DNA from: Roseateles_E cavernae
GTDB lineage: Bacteria > Pseudomonadota > Gammaproteobacteria > Burkholderiales > Burkholderiaceae_C
Direction of reading: 5' to 3'
NCBI RefSeq assembly: GCF_040187885.1
Contig: NZ_JBDPLH010000005.1
Coordinates: 248,001 to 312,000 of the forward strand
DNA length: 64,000 nucleotides
In this document: piece after piece, positions 1 to 9,716 of the stretch
Position numbering within the stretch: position 1 is the first letter of the stretch
Layout: every line of letters starts with the position of its first letter
Notes under the pieces: generated by a model
What the model was told of the DNA's origin: nothing
Seen by the model: the letters and a program-made list of their open reading frames with translations, nothing else
Database searches by the model: none
Position numbers and translations under genes: made by a program

Positions 1-519
1 CTGGCCTGCAGCGCCACCGAGGCCGCGCGCCTGGCCGAGCCGCTTGCGCCCGGCTGGGCCGCGCTGGCCCGCGGGCTGCGCTTTGAGCCCATCGTGACCG
101 TCTATCTGGAAAGCCCCGGCTCGGCGCTGCCTGCACCGATGCTGGCCTTGCACGAAGGCCCTGAGGCGCCGGCCCAGTTCGTCTTCGACCTCGGCCAGCT
201 CGGCCATGCCAGCGGCCGCTTCGCTTTTGTGATCAGCGGCGCCGCGCCCTGGATCGAGCGCGGCCTGGAGGCCGCCGGCAGCGCGGTGCTGGCCCAGGCG
301 CTGGCGGTGCTGCGCTGGCACAGCCCGCCGAGCGTGCTGCGGGTACTGGCCGAGAAGCGCGCCACCTTTGCCTGCACGCCGGGGCTGCGGCGCCCGCCGG
401 CGGTGATCGCGCCGGGGTTATGGGCGGCCGGCGACTATATCGACGGCCCCTACCCGGCCACGCTGGAGGGCGCGGTGCGCGCGGGTCAGGCGGCTGCGGC
501 CGCCATCCAGCAAGGCTGA
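1..519 (+). CDS. hpnE: Hydroxysqualene dehydroxylase HpnE, C-terminal part (5' end outside window)
   Basis: The first 172 codons of the window form one open frame that is already open at base 1, so the gene starts upstream. The C-terminus carries the FAD-binding signature AAGDYIDGPYPATLEGA, typical of the amine-oxidase/phytoene-desaturase-like fold. Together with the motif PSVLRVLAEKRATF, it matches the HpnE branch of squalene-type flavoproteins. In that family the enzyme reduces hydroxysqualene to squalene in the HpnC-HpnD-HpnE route to hopanoids. The N-terminal Rossmann motif is not visible. The stop codon is immediately followed by the stop of the convergent neighbour. Another FAD-dependent desaturase remains possible. 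Confidence 0.8.
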   Translation: MACSATEAARLAEPLAPGWAALARGLRFEPIVTVYLESPGSALPAPMLALHEGPEAPAQFVFDLGQLGHASGRFAFVISGAAPWIERGLEAAGSAVLAQALAVLRWHSPPSVLRVLAEKRATFACTPGLRRPPAVIAPGLWAAGDYIDGPYPATLEGAVRAGQAAAAAIQQG

Positions 520-1596
520 TCAGGGCTGATCCGGCTGGCGCGCAAACGGTGCCGCCAGCGGCTCGCCGACGAACACACTCTGCGCCGGCCAGAGCACGCT
601 GCGCCAATAGGCCTCGAGCGCACTGACGCCCTGCAGATAGTTCAGCAACAGCAGCTGCGGATGCGGGAACTTCTGCAGATGGTTGCAGGGCTCGCTGACC
701 GCGCCGTGGCTGGCTGTGGCCCCCGCCGCTAGCCAGTCCAGCGCGCTCATCTGCGGGCCGCTGGTGCGCTCCAACTGCCCGCCCAGCGAGGTCAGATGAT
801 CGGCCAGCGCGCCGGGCAGGAAAGGGATCTGGTCCAGGCCCTCGACCCGCGCCAGCCCGGTCTGGTAGAGCACCACCTCGGCCAGCGGCGGCAACTGGTC
901 CTGATCGAGCTGGCGCACCTCGACGCCCCAGGCCCACAGCCGACCCGGCGGCGGAAACAGCGGCGCACGCACATTGCGGGCCTTGTCGGCCGTGCTGGCG
1001 AACACCGCCTGCACCGGCGGCGTGCCGCGCTGCGCCAGGCTGTGGTCGGCGGCCACGCCGCGGTCGATCAGCGCCCGGGCCTGCTCGACCGAGCGCGCGG
1101 CCAGCAGCATGGCCGGCCGCCAGCCGAGATCGCTGAAGGGCTTGTGGCCGGTATAGGCCACATAGGGCGAGGGCTTGGAAGGCGCGCAGCTCTGCTTGCA
1201 GAGCTCGGCCTGAAAGCCCAGCGCCAGCGCGCCGGTGATGGAGTTGCAGGCCACCGCATAGGGCTGGCTCCAGGCCAGCGCCAGTGCCTGTACCCGACCC
1301 GGCAGGCGGCGCTGCAACTGTGCCTGCAGTTCATCGAACTCGGCCGGGCTCAAGCTCGGCCGCAGCGGCAGCTCGACCCGCAGGACCTGCTCGGCGGCCA
1401 AGCCGCGCCGCCGGGCGTAATGTTCGCCCACCGCCACCGAATAGGGATCGGCCGTGTTGATCACGACGGCAATATCGGCGGCCGTCAGCCGGCCTGCGGT
1501 CGGTGGCACCCGCAGCCATTGCGGCGAGGCTGGGGACTGGGCCTGGGCGGTGGCCACCAGCATCAGCCCGGCCAGCAGCGCGGCCGCTGTCTTCAT
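520..1596 (-). CDS. TIGR03790-type secreted protein of unknown function
   Basis: This protein of about 358 residues is recognised as the TIGR03790 family by its pattern: ADIAVVINTADPYS near the N-terminus, a central NSITGALALGF segment, and DWLAAGATASHGAVSEPC followed by FPHPQ toward the C-terminus. The ATG at 1596 gives a clean signal peptide (MKTAAALLAGLMLVATAQAQ). A longer frame exists upstream but would run into the iclR promoter. Family members are found in many Proteobacteria and have no established biochemical role. The gene is divergent from the IclR regulator, with 42 bp between the starts, so that regulator might control it. Its 3' end abuts hpnE tail to tail. Confidence 0.75.
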   Translation of the reverse strand: MKTAAALLAGLMLVATAQAQSPASPQWLRVPPTAGRLTAADIAVVINTADPYSVAVGEHYARRRGLAAEQVLRVELPLRPSLSPAEFDELQAQLQRRLPGRVQALALAWSQPYAVACNSITGALALGFQAELCKQSCAPSKPSPYVAYTGHKPFSDLGWRPAMLLAARSVEQARALIDRGVAADHSLAQRGTPPVQAVFASTADKARNVRAPLFPPPGRLWAWGVEVRQLDQDQLPPLAEVVLYQTGLARVEGLDQIPFLPGALADHLTSLGGQLERTSGPQMSALDWLAAGATASHGAVSEPCNHLQKFPHPQLLLLNYLQGVSALEAYWRSVLWPAQSVFVGEPLAAPFARQPDQP

Positions 1597-1638
1597 TTCG
1601 CCATGTAGAAAATTCACAAAATCCCGCACAATGAAAGC

Positions 1639-2406
1639 ATGAAAAACAAAGAGGGGCAGACGCCCGCAGTTCAAGTCCTGGAACGCGCCTTTACCTTGCT
1701 GGACGTTCTGGCCAGCCATCAAGACCCCGTTTCACTGAAGCAGATCAGCGAAACCACCGGTCTCCACCCCTCGACGGCGCACCGCATTCTCAACGACCTG
1801 GCGATCGGCCGTTTCGTCGACCGGCCCGAGGCCGGTAGTTATCGGCTGGGCATGCGCTTGCTGGAGCTGGGCAATCTGGTCAAGGCGCGGCTGGATGTGC
1901 GCGATGCGGCGCTGGGGCCTATGCGCGAGCTGCACAAATTCACCCATCAGCCGGTCAATCTGTCGGTGCGCCAGGGTGACGAGATCGTCTATATCGAGCG
2001 CACTTACAGCGAACGCTCGGGCATGCAGGTGGTGCGGGCCGTCGGTGGCCGAGCGCCGCTGCACCTGACCTCGGTGGGCAAGCTCTTCCTGGCCAGCGAC
2101 GACGCCCAGCGGGTGCGCGCCTACGCGACCCGCACCGGCCTGGCCGGCCACACCCGGAATAGCCTGACCGAGATCAGCGCACTGGAGCGCGAAATGGCCC
2201 TGGTGCGCCAGCGCGGCGTGGCGCGCGACGACGAAGAGCTGGAGCTGGGCGTGCGCTGCATGGCCGCCGGCATCTATGACGACCAGGGCAAGCTGATCGC
2301 CGGCCTGTCGATCTCGGCGCCGGCGGACCGGCTGGAGGAGAGCTGGCTGGCGCGGCTGCGCGAGACCGCCGCCCAGATCTCGCAGGCGCTCGGCTACCGC
2401 GGCTGA
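1639..2406 (+). CDS. IclR-family transcriptional regulator
   Basis: The protein has 255 residues. Residues about 8-70 form the winged helix-turn-helix (VLERAFTLLDVLASH, then GLHPSTAHRILNDL). Residues about 80-250 are the IclR effector-binding domain, with the signatures GDEIVYIERTYS and GRAPLHLTSVGKLFLAS and the C-terminal CMAAGIYDDQGKLIAGLSIS. IclR proteins bind short palindromes as dimers or tetramers and sense small organic acids or aromatics. The ligand cannot be read from the sequence. It is divergent from the TIGR03790 gene and is followed by a strong bidirectional hairpin terminator. Local or autogenous regulation is inference from position only. Confidence 0.9.
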   Translation: MKNKEGQTPAVQVLERAFTLLDVLASHQDPVSLKQISETTGLHPSTAHRILNDLAIGRFVDRPEAGSYRLGMRLLELGNLVKARLDVRDAALGPMRELHKFTHQPVNLSVRQGDEIVYIERTYSERSGMQVVRAVGGRAPLHLTSVGKLFLASDDAQRVRAYATRTGLAGHTRNSLTEISALEREMALVRQRGVARDDEELELGVRCMAAGIYDDQGKLIAGLSISAPADRLEESWLARLRETAAQISQALGYRG

Positions 2407-2425
2407 CACCCAGCGCTCCATAAGA

Positions 2426-2448
2426 AAAGCGCGCCAGTGGCGCGCTTT
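2426..2448. terminator. Bidirectional terminator between iclR-type gene and pbpG
   Basis: A perfect 10-bp stem (AAAGCGCGCC / GGCGCGCTTT) with a 3-nt AGT loop is flanked by A and T runs on both sides. It can therefore end transcripts from either convergent gene. Confidence 0.85.
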
Positions 2449-2472
2449 CTGTTGAATGGCTGGGCTAGGAAC

Positions 2473-3504
2473 TCAGCCCGAGATGCCCGGCAGCACGGCG
2501 CTGGCTTCGGGATTGGCGCTGATCCATTTGCGCACCCGCTCGGCATCGCCGATACGCGAGTACTTGCCGGCCGAGTCCAGGAACACCAGGATCAGCTTGC
2601 GGCCGGCCATCTGCACCTGCATCACCAGGCAGCGGCCGGCCTCGTTGATGAAGCCGGTCTTCTGCAGGCCGATATCCCAGGAACCGCTGCGCACCAGGCC
2701 GTTGGTGCTGTGGAAAGCCACCTGGCGACGGCCCAGGGTCACCAGATGCTCCTTGGAAGTCGACAGCTCGCGCAGCAGCGGAAACTCATGCGCCACCCGC
2801 ACCAGCGCGGCCAGATCCTTGGCGCTGCTCTGATTGCGGCTGGACAGGCCGGTGGGCTCGACATAATGGGTGTCGCTCATGCCCAGGGTCTGCGCCTTCT
2901 GGTTCATCGCCGCGACAAAGGCCTTCAGGCCGCCGGGATAGTGGCGACCCAGCGCATTGGCGGCGCGGTTCTCGGACGACATCAGCGCCAGATGCAGCAT
3001 CTCGCTGCGGCTCAAGGTGGTGCCGATCGCCAGACGCGAGCGGGTGCCCTTCTCGGTATCGATGTCTTCGTCGGTGACGGTCAGCATCTCGTCGAGCGGC
3101 TGCTTGGCCTCGACAACGACCAGGGCCGTCATCAGCTTGGTGATGGACGCGATCGGCAACACCGCCTGGGAATTCTTGGACAGCAGCACCTCGTTGGTCT
3201 CCTGGTCCATCACCAGGGCCACGCTGGACTTCAGATCGAGCGGGTCTTCGACCGCGTGCAGGCCGTAGATCTGGCCAAACGAGGGCCGGGCCGGGGCGGC
3301 GGCCATCACGGCCTTGCGCGGCGCGCGCAACGTGCGGGAGGCGGGCTTGGCCTTGCGCACCGTCTTGCCGGCCTTGCCGCTGCTCTTGCTGGCGCTGGCC
3401 GCATGGGCTTGCTGGGTCGGCAGCAGCGCTCCGCCGGCCATGAGGGCGCAGCTCATCACCGCGCTCGACAACAAAGTCACAAAAGTCTTCAATCCAGCCC
3501 CCAA
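2473..3504 (-). CDS. pbpG: D-alanyl-D-alanine endopeptidase, PBP7 type
   Basis: This peptidase S11 serine hydrolase acts on murein cross-links in the periplasm. The three penicillin-binding motifs are intact: SITK at residues 120-123, SEN at 177-179 and KTG at 282-284. A hydrophobic signal peptide ends near AQQAHA-type residues (about 35) and is followed by a basic Lys/Arg/Ala-rich linker. At 343 residues and without an obvious C-terminal amphipathic anchor, it fits PBP7/PbpG rather than DacA. There is no ATG in the N-terminus. The TTG at 3504 is used here, but the in-frame TTG at 3492, preceded by GGGGG, sits better relative to a candidate promoter and may be the true start. Confidence 0.88.
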   Translation of the reverse strand: MGAGLKTFVTLLSSAVMSCALMAGGALLPTQQAHAASASKSSGKAGKTVRKAKPASRTLRAPRKAVMAAAPARPSFGQIYGLHAVEDPLDLKSSVALVMDQETNEVLLSKNSQAVLPIASITKLMTALVVVEAKQPLDEMLTVTDEDIDTEKGTRSRLAIGTTLSRSEMLHLALMSSENRAANALGRHYPGGLKAFVAAMNQKAQTLGMSDTHYVEPTGLSSRNQSSAKDLAALVRVAHEFPLLRELSTSKEHLVTLGRRQVAFHSTNGLVRSGSWDIGLQKTGFINEAGRCLVMQVQMAGRKLILVFLDSAGKYSRIGDAERVRKWISANPEASAVLPGISG

Positions 3505-3517
3505 TGCTTGCGTCGCA

Positions 3518-3546
3518 AGTGTAGGTCAAAGGAAAAAGTCGGGCAA
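3518..3546 (-). promoter_or_regulatory. Candidate sigma-70 promoter of pbpG
   Basis: On the minus strand, TTGCCC (-35, 3541-3546), a 17-nt spacer and TACACT (-10, 3518-3523) each match consensus at four of six positions. Transcription would begin near 3511. This would leave only about 6 nt before the TTG at 3504 and favours the TTG at 3492. Confidence 0.4.
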
Positions 3547-3613
3547 GATCAAAAACTTATGCACGCCTCCTAAAGTGAAGCATCGCGTAACTTAGTTCCC
3601 AACCGGCCCCGGT

Positions 3614-5155
3614 TCAGCCCTGCGCCGCGACTCTTTCGGTCTTGCTTTGCAGCTTGTTCAGTGCGCTCAAATATGCCTTGGCCGAGGCCACGACGATATC
3701 GGGGTCGGCACCAACGCCGTTCACCACGCGCCCGGCGTGCTGCAAACGCACCGTGACTTCGCCCTGAGATTCTGTGCTGCCGCTGGTGATGGCATTGACC
3801 GAATAGAGCAGCAACTCGGCGCCACTTTGGACCTTGGACTCGATGGCGCGCAGGCTGGCGTCGACCGGGCCGTTGCCGTCGCTCTCGGCATGGTGCTCGA
3901 CGCCGCCGGCCGCAAAAGCGACCTTGGCATGGGGGCGTTCGCCGGTTTCCGAGTGCTGGGACAGGGCCAGCAGGCGGTAATGCTCCTGCTCGGCGGTGAC
4001 CGACTCGTCCATCACCAGCGCGATGATGTCCTCATCGAAGATCTCGTTCTTGCGGTCGGCCAGATCCTTGAAGCGCACGAAAGCGGCATTGATCTCGGCC
4101 TCGGACTCCAGCGCGATACCCAGTTCCTGCAGGCGCTGCTTGAAGGCATTGCGGCCGCTGAGCTTGCCCAGCACGATCTTGTTGGCACTCCAACCCACAT
4201 CCTCGGCCCGCATGATCTCGTAGGTGTCGCGCGCCTTCAGCACGCCGTCCTGGTGGATGCCGGAGGCATGGGCGAAGGCATTGGCGCCGACCACGGCCTT
4301 GTTGGGCTGGACCACGAAGCCGGTGGTCTGCGAGACCAGGCGCGAGGCCGCGACGATCTGGGTCGCGTCGATGCCGACGTCCAGGCCGAAGTAGTCGCGG
4401 CGGGTCTTGACCGCCATCACCACCTCTTCCAGCGAGCAGTTGCCGGCGCGCTCGCCCAGGCCGTTGATCGTGCATTCGATCTGACGCGCGCCGCCTATCA
4501 TCACGCCGGCCAGCGAGTTGGCCACCGCCATGCCCAGGTCGTTGTGGCAGTGCACGCTCCAGATCGCCTGGTCGGCGTTGGGCACGCGCTCGCGCAGGGT
4601 CTTGATGAAATTGCCGTAGAGCTCGGGGATCGCATAGCCGACCGTGTCGGGGATGTTGATCGTGCGCGCCCCCTCCTTGATCACCGCCTCGACGACGCGG
4701 GCCAGGAACTCTGGATCGGAGCGGTAGCCATCCTCGGGCGAAAACTCGACATCGTCGGTCAGATTGCGGGCGAAGCGCACCGCCTGGATGGCCTGCTCCA
4801 GCACCTGCTCGCGCGTCATGCGCAGTTTCTTCTCCATATGGAGCTCGCTGGTGGCGATGAAGGTGTGGATGCGCGAGCGCGCCGCGCCCTTCAGCGCCTC
4901 GGCCGCGCGCGCGATGTCACGGTCATTGGCGCGCGCCAGCGAGCAGATCGTGCTGTCGCGCACCGCGTCGGCAATCGCCTTGACAGCCTCGAAGTCGCCA
5001 TTGCTGGAGGCCGCGAAGCCGGCCTCGATCACATCGACCTTGAGCCGTTCCAGCTGGCGCGCGATGCGCAGCTTCTCGTCCTTGGTCATCGAGGCGCCGG
5101 GCGATTGCTCGCCGTCGCGCAAGGTGGTGTCGAAAATGATCAGCTGCTGGCTCAT
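3614..5155 (-). CDS. leuA: 2-isopropylmalate synthase, type 1
   Basis: This enzyme condenses acetyl-CoA with 2-ketoisovalerate, the first committed step of leucine synthesis. The 513-residue protein opens with the HMGL-like TIM barrel motif [16 protein letters not shown]. It carries the metal-binding CHNDLGMA motif (near residue 205) and the [15 protein letters not shown] motif. A C-terminal regulatory domain is present (about 390-505, with [14 protein letters not shown]). The length and motifs are those of the E. coli-like type 1 enzyme. It starts 23 bp after the stop of a type 2 leuA and is therefore almost certainly co-transcribed with it behind the leucine attenuator. No convincing terminator follows; only a 14-nt palindrome overlaps the stop. 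Confidence 0.94.
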   Translation of the reverse strand: MSQQLIIFDTTLRDGEQSPGASMTKDEKLRIARQLERLKVDVIEAGFAASSNGDFEAVKAIADAVRDSTICSLARANDRDIARAAEALKGAARSRIHTFIATSELHMEKKLRMTREQVLEQAIQAVRFARNLTDDVEFSPEDGYRSDPEFLARVVEAVIKEGARTINIPDTVGYAIPELYGNFIKTLRERVPNADQAIWSVHCHNDLGMAVANSLAGVMIGGARQIECTINGLGERAGNCSLEEVVMAVKTRRDYFGLDVGIDATQIVAASRLVSQTTGFVVQPNKAVVGANAFAHASGIHQDGVLKARDTYEIMRAEDVGWSANKIVLGKLSGRNAFKQRLQELGIALESEAEINAAFVRFKDLADRKNEIFDEDIIALVMDESVTAEQEHYRLLALSQHSETGERPHAKVAFAAGGVEHHAESDGNGPVDASLRAIESKVQSGAELLLYSVNAITSGSTESQGEVTVRLQHAGRVVNGVGADPDIVVASAKAYLSALNKLQSKTERVAAQG

Positions 5156-5178
5156 GAGCGGGCTCCCGGTGGATTTGT

Positions 5179-6867
5179 TCAGGCGGTGATGGAGGTGGCG
5201 AACTGCAACTGGCCGCGCTCGGCGGCGCGGCGCAGGCCGGCGCTGATGGCCTTCAAGGAGGCCGAGACGATATTGGCGTCGATGCCGACACCGAAGAGTG
5301 TCAGGGCGTCCCCGATGCGCAGCTCCAGATAGGCCACGGCCTTGGCGTCGGCGCCGCTGCCTATCGAATGCTCGTGATAGTCGAGCACGCGCACGGCGGT
5401 GCTCAGCTGGGCGTTCAAGCCGTTGATGAAGGCGTCGATCGGGCCGCTGCCCTCGCCCTGCACCTGCAGCTGGCGCTCGCGCAGATCGGCGCTGGCGCGC
5501 AGGCTGACCCGGCCCTCGGCCGACTCGCTGATCGCCGGATGCAGGGCCGCACCGGCGCTGATGCCGTACTCGCGGTCGAAGATGCCCCAGATGTCGGCGG
5601 CACTGAGTTCCTTGCCGCTGTCGTCCATCACGGCCTGCACGACCTGGCTGAACTCGATCTGCAGGCGGCGCGGCAGCTCGACGCCGTACTCGGCCTCCAG
5701 CAGATAGGCGATGCCGCCCTTGCCCGACTGGCTGTTGACGCGTATCACCGCGTCATAGCTGCGACCCAGGTCCTTGGGATCGACCGGCAGATAGGGCATG
5801 TCCCAGATGTCGCCGTCCTTGCGGGCGGCGAAGGCCTTCTTGATCGCGTCCTGGTGCGAGCCCGAGAACGAGGTGTAGACCAGATCGCCGGCATAGGGAT
5901 GGCGCGGATGCACCGGCAGCTGGGTGCAATGCTCGGCGCAGCGGCGCACCTCGTCGATGTCGGAGAAGTCCAGCTCGGGCGAGACGCCCTGCGTGTAGAG
6001 GTTCAGCGCGATATTGACGATGTCGACATTGCCGGTGCGCTCGCCGCTGCCGAACAGGCAGCCCTCGATGCGGTCGCCGCCGGCCATCAGCGCGAACTCG
6101 GCCGCGGCCGTGCCGGTGCCGCGGTCGTTGTGCGGATGGATGGACAGCACGACGCTATCGCGGCGCTCGATATGGCGGTGCATCCACTCGACCATGTCGG
6201 CAAAGATATTGGGCGTCGAGTGCTCGACGGTGGCCGGCAGATTGATGATGACCTTGCGCTGGGGCGTTGCGCCCCAGGCTTCGGTCACCGCATCGACGAC
6301 GCGCTTGGAGAAGGCCAGCTCGGTGCCGGAGAACATCTCGGGCGAGTACTGGAACCGGAACTCGGTCTCTGGCTGCTCCTCTGCCATGCGGCGGATCATC
6401 TGCGTGTGCGTGACGGCCAGCGCGACGATCTGGTCCTCGTCCATGCCCAAGACGACCTGGCGCATCACCGGCGCCACCGCGTTGTAGAGATGGACGATGA
6501 CGCGGCGCGCACCGCGCAGCGACTCGAAGGTGCGCGCTATCAGCGGCTGGCGCGCCTGGGTCAGCACCTGGATGGTCACGTCATCAGGGATCAGGTTCTG
6601 CTCGATCAGCAGGCGCACGAAGTCGAAATCGGTCTGCGAGGCCGAGGGGAAACCGACCTCGATCTCCTTGAAGCCGATGCGCACCAGCATCTCGAACATG
6701 CGCAGCTTGCGCTCGGCATCCATCGGCTCGATCAAGGCCTGGTTGCCATCGCGCAGATCGGTGCTCAGCCAGATCGGTGCGCGGCTCAGCTGGGCGTCCG
6801 GCCAGGTCCGGTCGCGCAGACCGATGGCAGGGAAGGCGCGGTACTTGACGTTGGGTTGCTTCAACAT
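5179..6867 (-). CDS. leuA: 2-isopropylmalate synthase, type 2
   Basis: The 562-residue enzyme belongs to the second, longer LeuA class known from Actinobacteria and many Betaproteobacteria. Markers are the N-terminal [20 protein letters not shown], the catalytic barrel motif [15 protein letters not shown], the metal-binding [11 protein letters not shown] and [13 protein letters not shown], and a C-terminal allosteric domain from about residue 430. The ATG at 6867 is used; upstream frame extension would cross the attenuator hairpin. It performs the same reaction as the type 1 gene just downstream, so the window encodes two LeuA isoenzymes in tandem. Leucine-feedback inhibition is typical of the family. 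A difference in feedback sensitivity between the two is a guess. Confidence 0.94.
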   Translation of the reverse strand: MLKQPNVKYRAFPAIGLRDRTWPDAQLSRAPIWLSTDLRDGNQALIEPMDAERKLRMFEMLVRIGFKEIEVGFPSASQTDFDFVRLLIEQNLIPDDVTIQVLTQARQPLIARTFESLRGARRVIVHLYNAVAPVMRQVVLGMDEDQIVALAVTHTQMIRRMAEEQPETEFRFQYSPEMFSGTELAFSKRVVDAVTEAWGATPQRKVIINLPATVEHSTPNIFADMVEWMHRHIERRDSVVLSIHPHNDRGTGTAAAEFALMAGGDRIEGCLFGSGERTGNVDIVNIALNLYTQGVSPELDFSDIDEVRRCAEHCTQLPVHPRHPYAGDLVYTSFSGSHQDAIKKAFAARKDGDIWDMPYLPVDPKDLGRSYDAVIRVNSQSGKGGIAYLLEAEYGVELPRRLQIEFSQVVQAVMDDSGKELSAADIWGIFDREYGISAGAALHPAISESAEGRVSLRASADLRERQLQVQGEGSGPIDAFINGLNAQLSTAVRVLDYHEHSIGSGADAKAVAYLELRIGDALTLFGVGIDANIVSASLKAISAGLRRAAERGQLQFATSITA

Positions 6868-6907
6868 GGATCTTGCTTCCTGGTGAGTCTGGATCGCAAC
6901 CTGCAGA

Positions 6908-6951
6908 CTCGAAAAGACCAACGGCCCGCTGCAGGGTGCATACGGGCCGTT
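6908..6951 (-). terminator. Leucine operon attenuator (intrinsic terminator in the leader)
   Basis: Read on the minus strand, a 9-bp stem (AACGGCCCG / CGGGCCGTT, 6943-6951 with 6920-6928) closes a 14-nt loop. Inside the loop, TGCA/TGCA can extend the pairing. It is followed by GGTCTTTTC. It lies 28 nt after the stop of an 18-residue leucine-rich leader and about 40 nt before leuA, the layout expected for transcription attenuation. Confidence 0.75.
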
Positions 6952-6979
6952 GAGATCAAAAACGCTTGGACGTGCGCGA

Positions 6980-7036
6980 TCAGCGAACCCGAGGTTCACC
7001 TAGTAGTAGCAGCGCGAACGCGAACAAGGTCTTCAT
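6980..7036 (-). CDS. leuL: Leucine operon leader peptide (leuL-like)
   Basis: This short frame of 18 codons encodes [18 protein letters not shown]. Residues 9-12 are four consecutive leucines, encoded CTG CTA CTA CTA. CTA is a rare leucine codon in GC-rich genomes. The peptide is followed by an intrinsic terminator and then by two leuA genes. This is the classic arrangement for ribosome-mediated attenuation: shortage of charged leucyl-tRNA stalls the ribosome on the Leu run and prevents the terminator from forming. There is no Shine-Dalgarno sequence. The nearest -10-like element is so close that the message may be almost leaderless. Confidence 0.75.
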   Translation of the reverse strand: MKTLFAFALLLLGEPRVR

Positions 7037-7044
7037 GGGCGATG

Positions 7045-7050
7045 AATATA
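7045..7050 (-). promoter_or_regulatory. Candidate -10 element for the leucine leader transcript
   Basis: TATATT on the minus strand lies 8 nt before the leader ATG, between that ATG and the pssA stop. No good -35 is visible at 16-18 bp. If it is used, the 5' untranslated region is only about 2 nt. Read-through from pssA is the alternative source of transcript. Confidence 0.35.
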
Positions 7051-7060
7051 GCACGTGAGT

Positions 7061-7909
7061 TCAGCGATGCAGGCCCTGCTCATCGGGCTCGTCGGTCGAT
7101 GTGGCAATCATGCTGACCTGCTTGCCCTTGGCCTTGCGCCAGAAATAGATCACATAGCCCGACAGGCCATAGGCGCAGAAGATCGCGAACAGGCCCAGCG
7201 GCGGGTTCTGGCTGATCAGCACGATGGCCAGCGCGATCGCGACCAGCACCACGAAGGGCACGGTGCGCCGGGCGCCAACGACCTTGAAACTGTAGAAGGG
7301 CGCGTTGGTCACCATCGACAAGCCGGCGAACAAGGTCATGCCGAAGGCGGTCCAGACCACCCAGGGCAGATGGGTGACCTGCTTGAAGCCATAGTCATCG
7401 AAGGCCCAGATCATGCCGATCACGATGGCCGCGGCGGCCGGGCTGGGCAGGCCCTGGAAGAAACGTTTGTCGACCACGCCGATATTGACGTTGAAGCGCG
7501 CCAGGCGCAGCGCCGCACCCGAGATATAGACAAAGGACGGAATCCAGCCGAGCTTGCCCATGTCCTTGAAGGCCCAGACATAGACGATCAGCGCCGGCGC
7601 CGCGCCGAAGCTGACCATGTCCGACAGGCTGTCCATCTGCTCGCCGAAGGCGCTCTGTGCATTGGTCATGCGCGCAACGCGGCCGTCCAGGCTGTCCAGC
7701 ACGGCGGCGCAGAAGATTGCGATGCAGGCCAGCTCGAAGCGGCCATTCATCGACATCACGATGGCGTAGAAGCCGGAGAACAGTGCCGCCAGCGTGATGG
7801 CATTGGGCAGCACATAAATGCCCTTGCGACGCGGGCGCACCGGCGCCGGCACGGTGTCCTCGTCCTCGTACAGCAGCTCGGTCGGGCTCTTCTTGTTCGG
7901 TTCGGTCAT
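7061..7909 (-). CDS. pssA: CDP-diacylglycerol-serine O-phosphatidyltransferase
   Basis: This integral membrane enzyme makes phosphatidylserine from CDP-diacylglycerol and serine, the precursor of phosphatidylethanolamine. The 282-residue protein carries the complete CDP-alcohol phosphotransferase signature, DGRVAR followed by G and DSLSD (pattern DG-x2-AR-x8-G-x3-D-x3-D), at about residues 70-95. It has roughly eight hydrophobic segments. The start is the ATG at 7909 (MTEPNKK); a longer frame upstream would overlap the ilvC terminator. It lies between ilvC and the leu leader, a position common in Burkholderiales. Because a terminator separates it from ilvC, part of its expression must come from read-through or a local promoter. 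Confidence 0.92.
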   Translation of the reverse strand: MTEPNKKSPTELLYEDEDTVPAPVRPRRKGIYVLPNAITLAALFSGFYAIVMSMNGRFELACIAIFCAAVLDSLDGRVARMTNAQSAFGEQMDSLSDMVSFGAAPALIVYVWAFKDMGKLGWIPSFVYISGAALRLARFNVNIGVVDKRFFQGLPSPAAAAIVIGMIWAFDDYGFKQVTHLPWVVWTAFGMTLFAGLSMVTNAPFYSFKVVGARRTVPFVVLVAIALAIVLISQNPPLGLFAIFCAYGLSGYVIYFWRKAKGKQVSMIATSTDEPDEQGLHR

Positions 7910-7942
7910 GGGGCGGGAGGATACAACAGGCACTCCATAGAA

Positions 7943-7974
7943 AAAGCCGCGAGGCCTGAGGGCTTCGCGGCTTT
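7943..7974 (-). terminator. Intrinsic terminator downstream of ilvC
   Basis: A 10-bp stem (AAAGCCGCGA / TCGCGGCTTT) with a 12-nt loop is followed on the minus strand by TTTTTC. It lies 18 bp after the ilvC stop and just upstream of pssA. Confidence 0.8.
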
Positions 7975-7992
7975 CGAATCCGGCTTGACGGA

Positions 7993-9057
<1,065 letters not shown>

Positions 9058-9065
9058 CTAGAAAC

Positions 9066-9557
9066 TCAGACGCGCAGGATGCGCTCGCCGCGGCCGATGC
9101 CGCTGGTGCCGGTGCGCACCGTCTCCAGGATGGAGCCGCGGTCCAGCGCACCGATGAAGGCGTCGAGCTTGGAGGCCGTGCCGGTCAGCTCTATCGTGTA
9201 GGTCTTCTCGGTGACGTCGATGACGCGGCCACGGAAGATGTCGGCGGTGCGCTTCATCTCCTCGCGCTCCTTGCCGACCGCGCGCACCTTGATCAGCATC
9301 AGCTCGCGTTCGGTGAAGTTGCCTTCGGTCAGGTCGACCACCTTGACCACCTCGATCAGCCGGTTCAGGTGCTTGGTGATCTGCTCGATCACCTCGTCCG
9401 AGCCGGTCGTGACGATGGTCATGCGCGACAGCGAGGGATCCTCGGTGGGCGCCACCGTCAGGCTCTCGATGTTGTAGCCGCGGGCCGAGAACAGCGCGAC
9501 GACGCGCGACAGCGCGCCCGGCTCGTTCTCGATGAGCAGTGCAATGATGTGTTTCAT
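9066..9557 (-). CDS. ilvN: Acetolactate synthase small (regulatory) subunit
   Basis: The 163-residue protein begins MKHIIALLIENEPGALSRVV, the ACT domain of IlvN/IlvH (residues about 1-75), followed by the second ACT-like domain of the family. It binds valine and confers feedback inhibition on the catalytic subunit encoded upstream. The gap from ilvB is 159 bp, unusually long for this subunit pair, and contains an imperfect hairpin around 9643-9676. Confidence 0.95.
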   Translation of the reverse strand: MKHIIALLIENEPGALSRVVALFSARGYNIESLTVAPTEDPSLSRMTIVTTGSDEVIEQITKHLNRLIEVVKVVDLTEGNFTERELMLIKVRAVGKEREEMKRTADIFRGRVIDVTEKTYTIELTGTASKLDAFIGALDRGSILETVRTGTSGIGRGERILRV

Positions 9558-9716
9558 AGAGTCTCGTCCTTCGCGCTCTTCAAGCCGGCGGCGGTAACCG
9601 ACGGCTCTTGGCCACGCTCTTCGATTGAAAGGGAGTCGGTCCGGGCCCTGGGATTCGTCGACCAGGCTTTCGGCCCTACGCGGTAACGCAGCGGCCCCGG
9701 CCTGGCTTGTCGAAAC

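Noticed and set aside
3601..3614. Palindrome at the 3' end of leuA as a terminator.
   Set aside because: The stem overlaps the stop codon, the loop is 2-4 nt and no T run follows.
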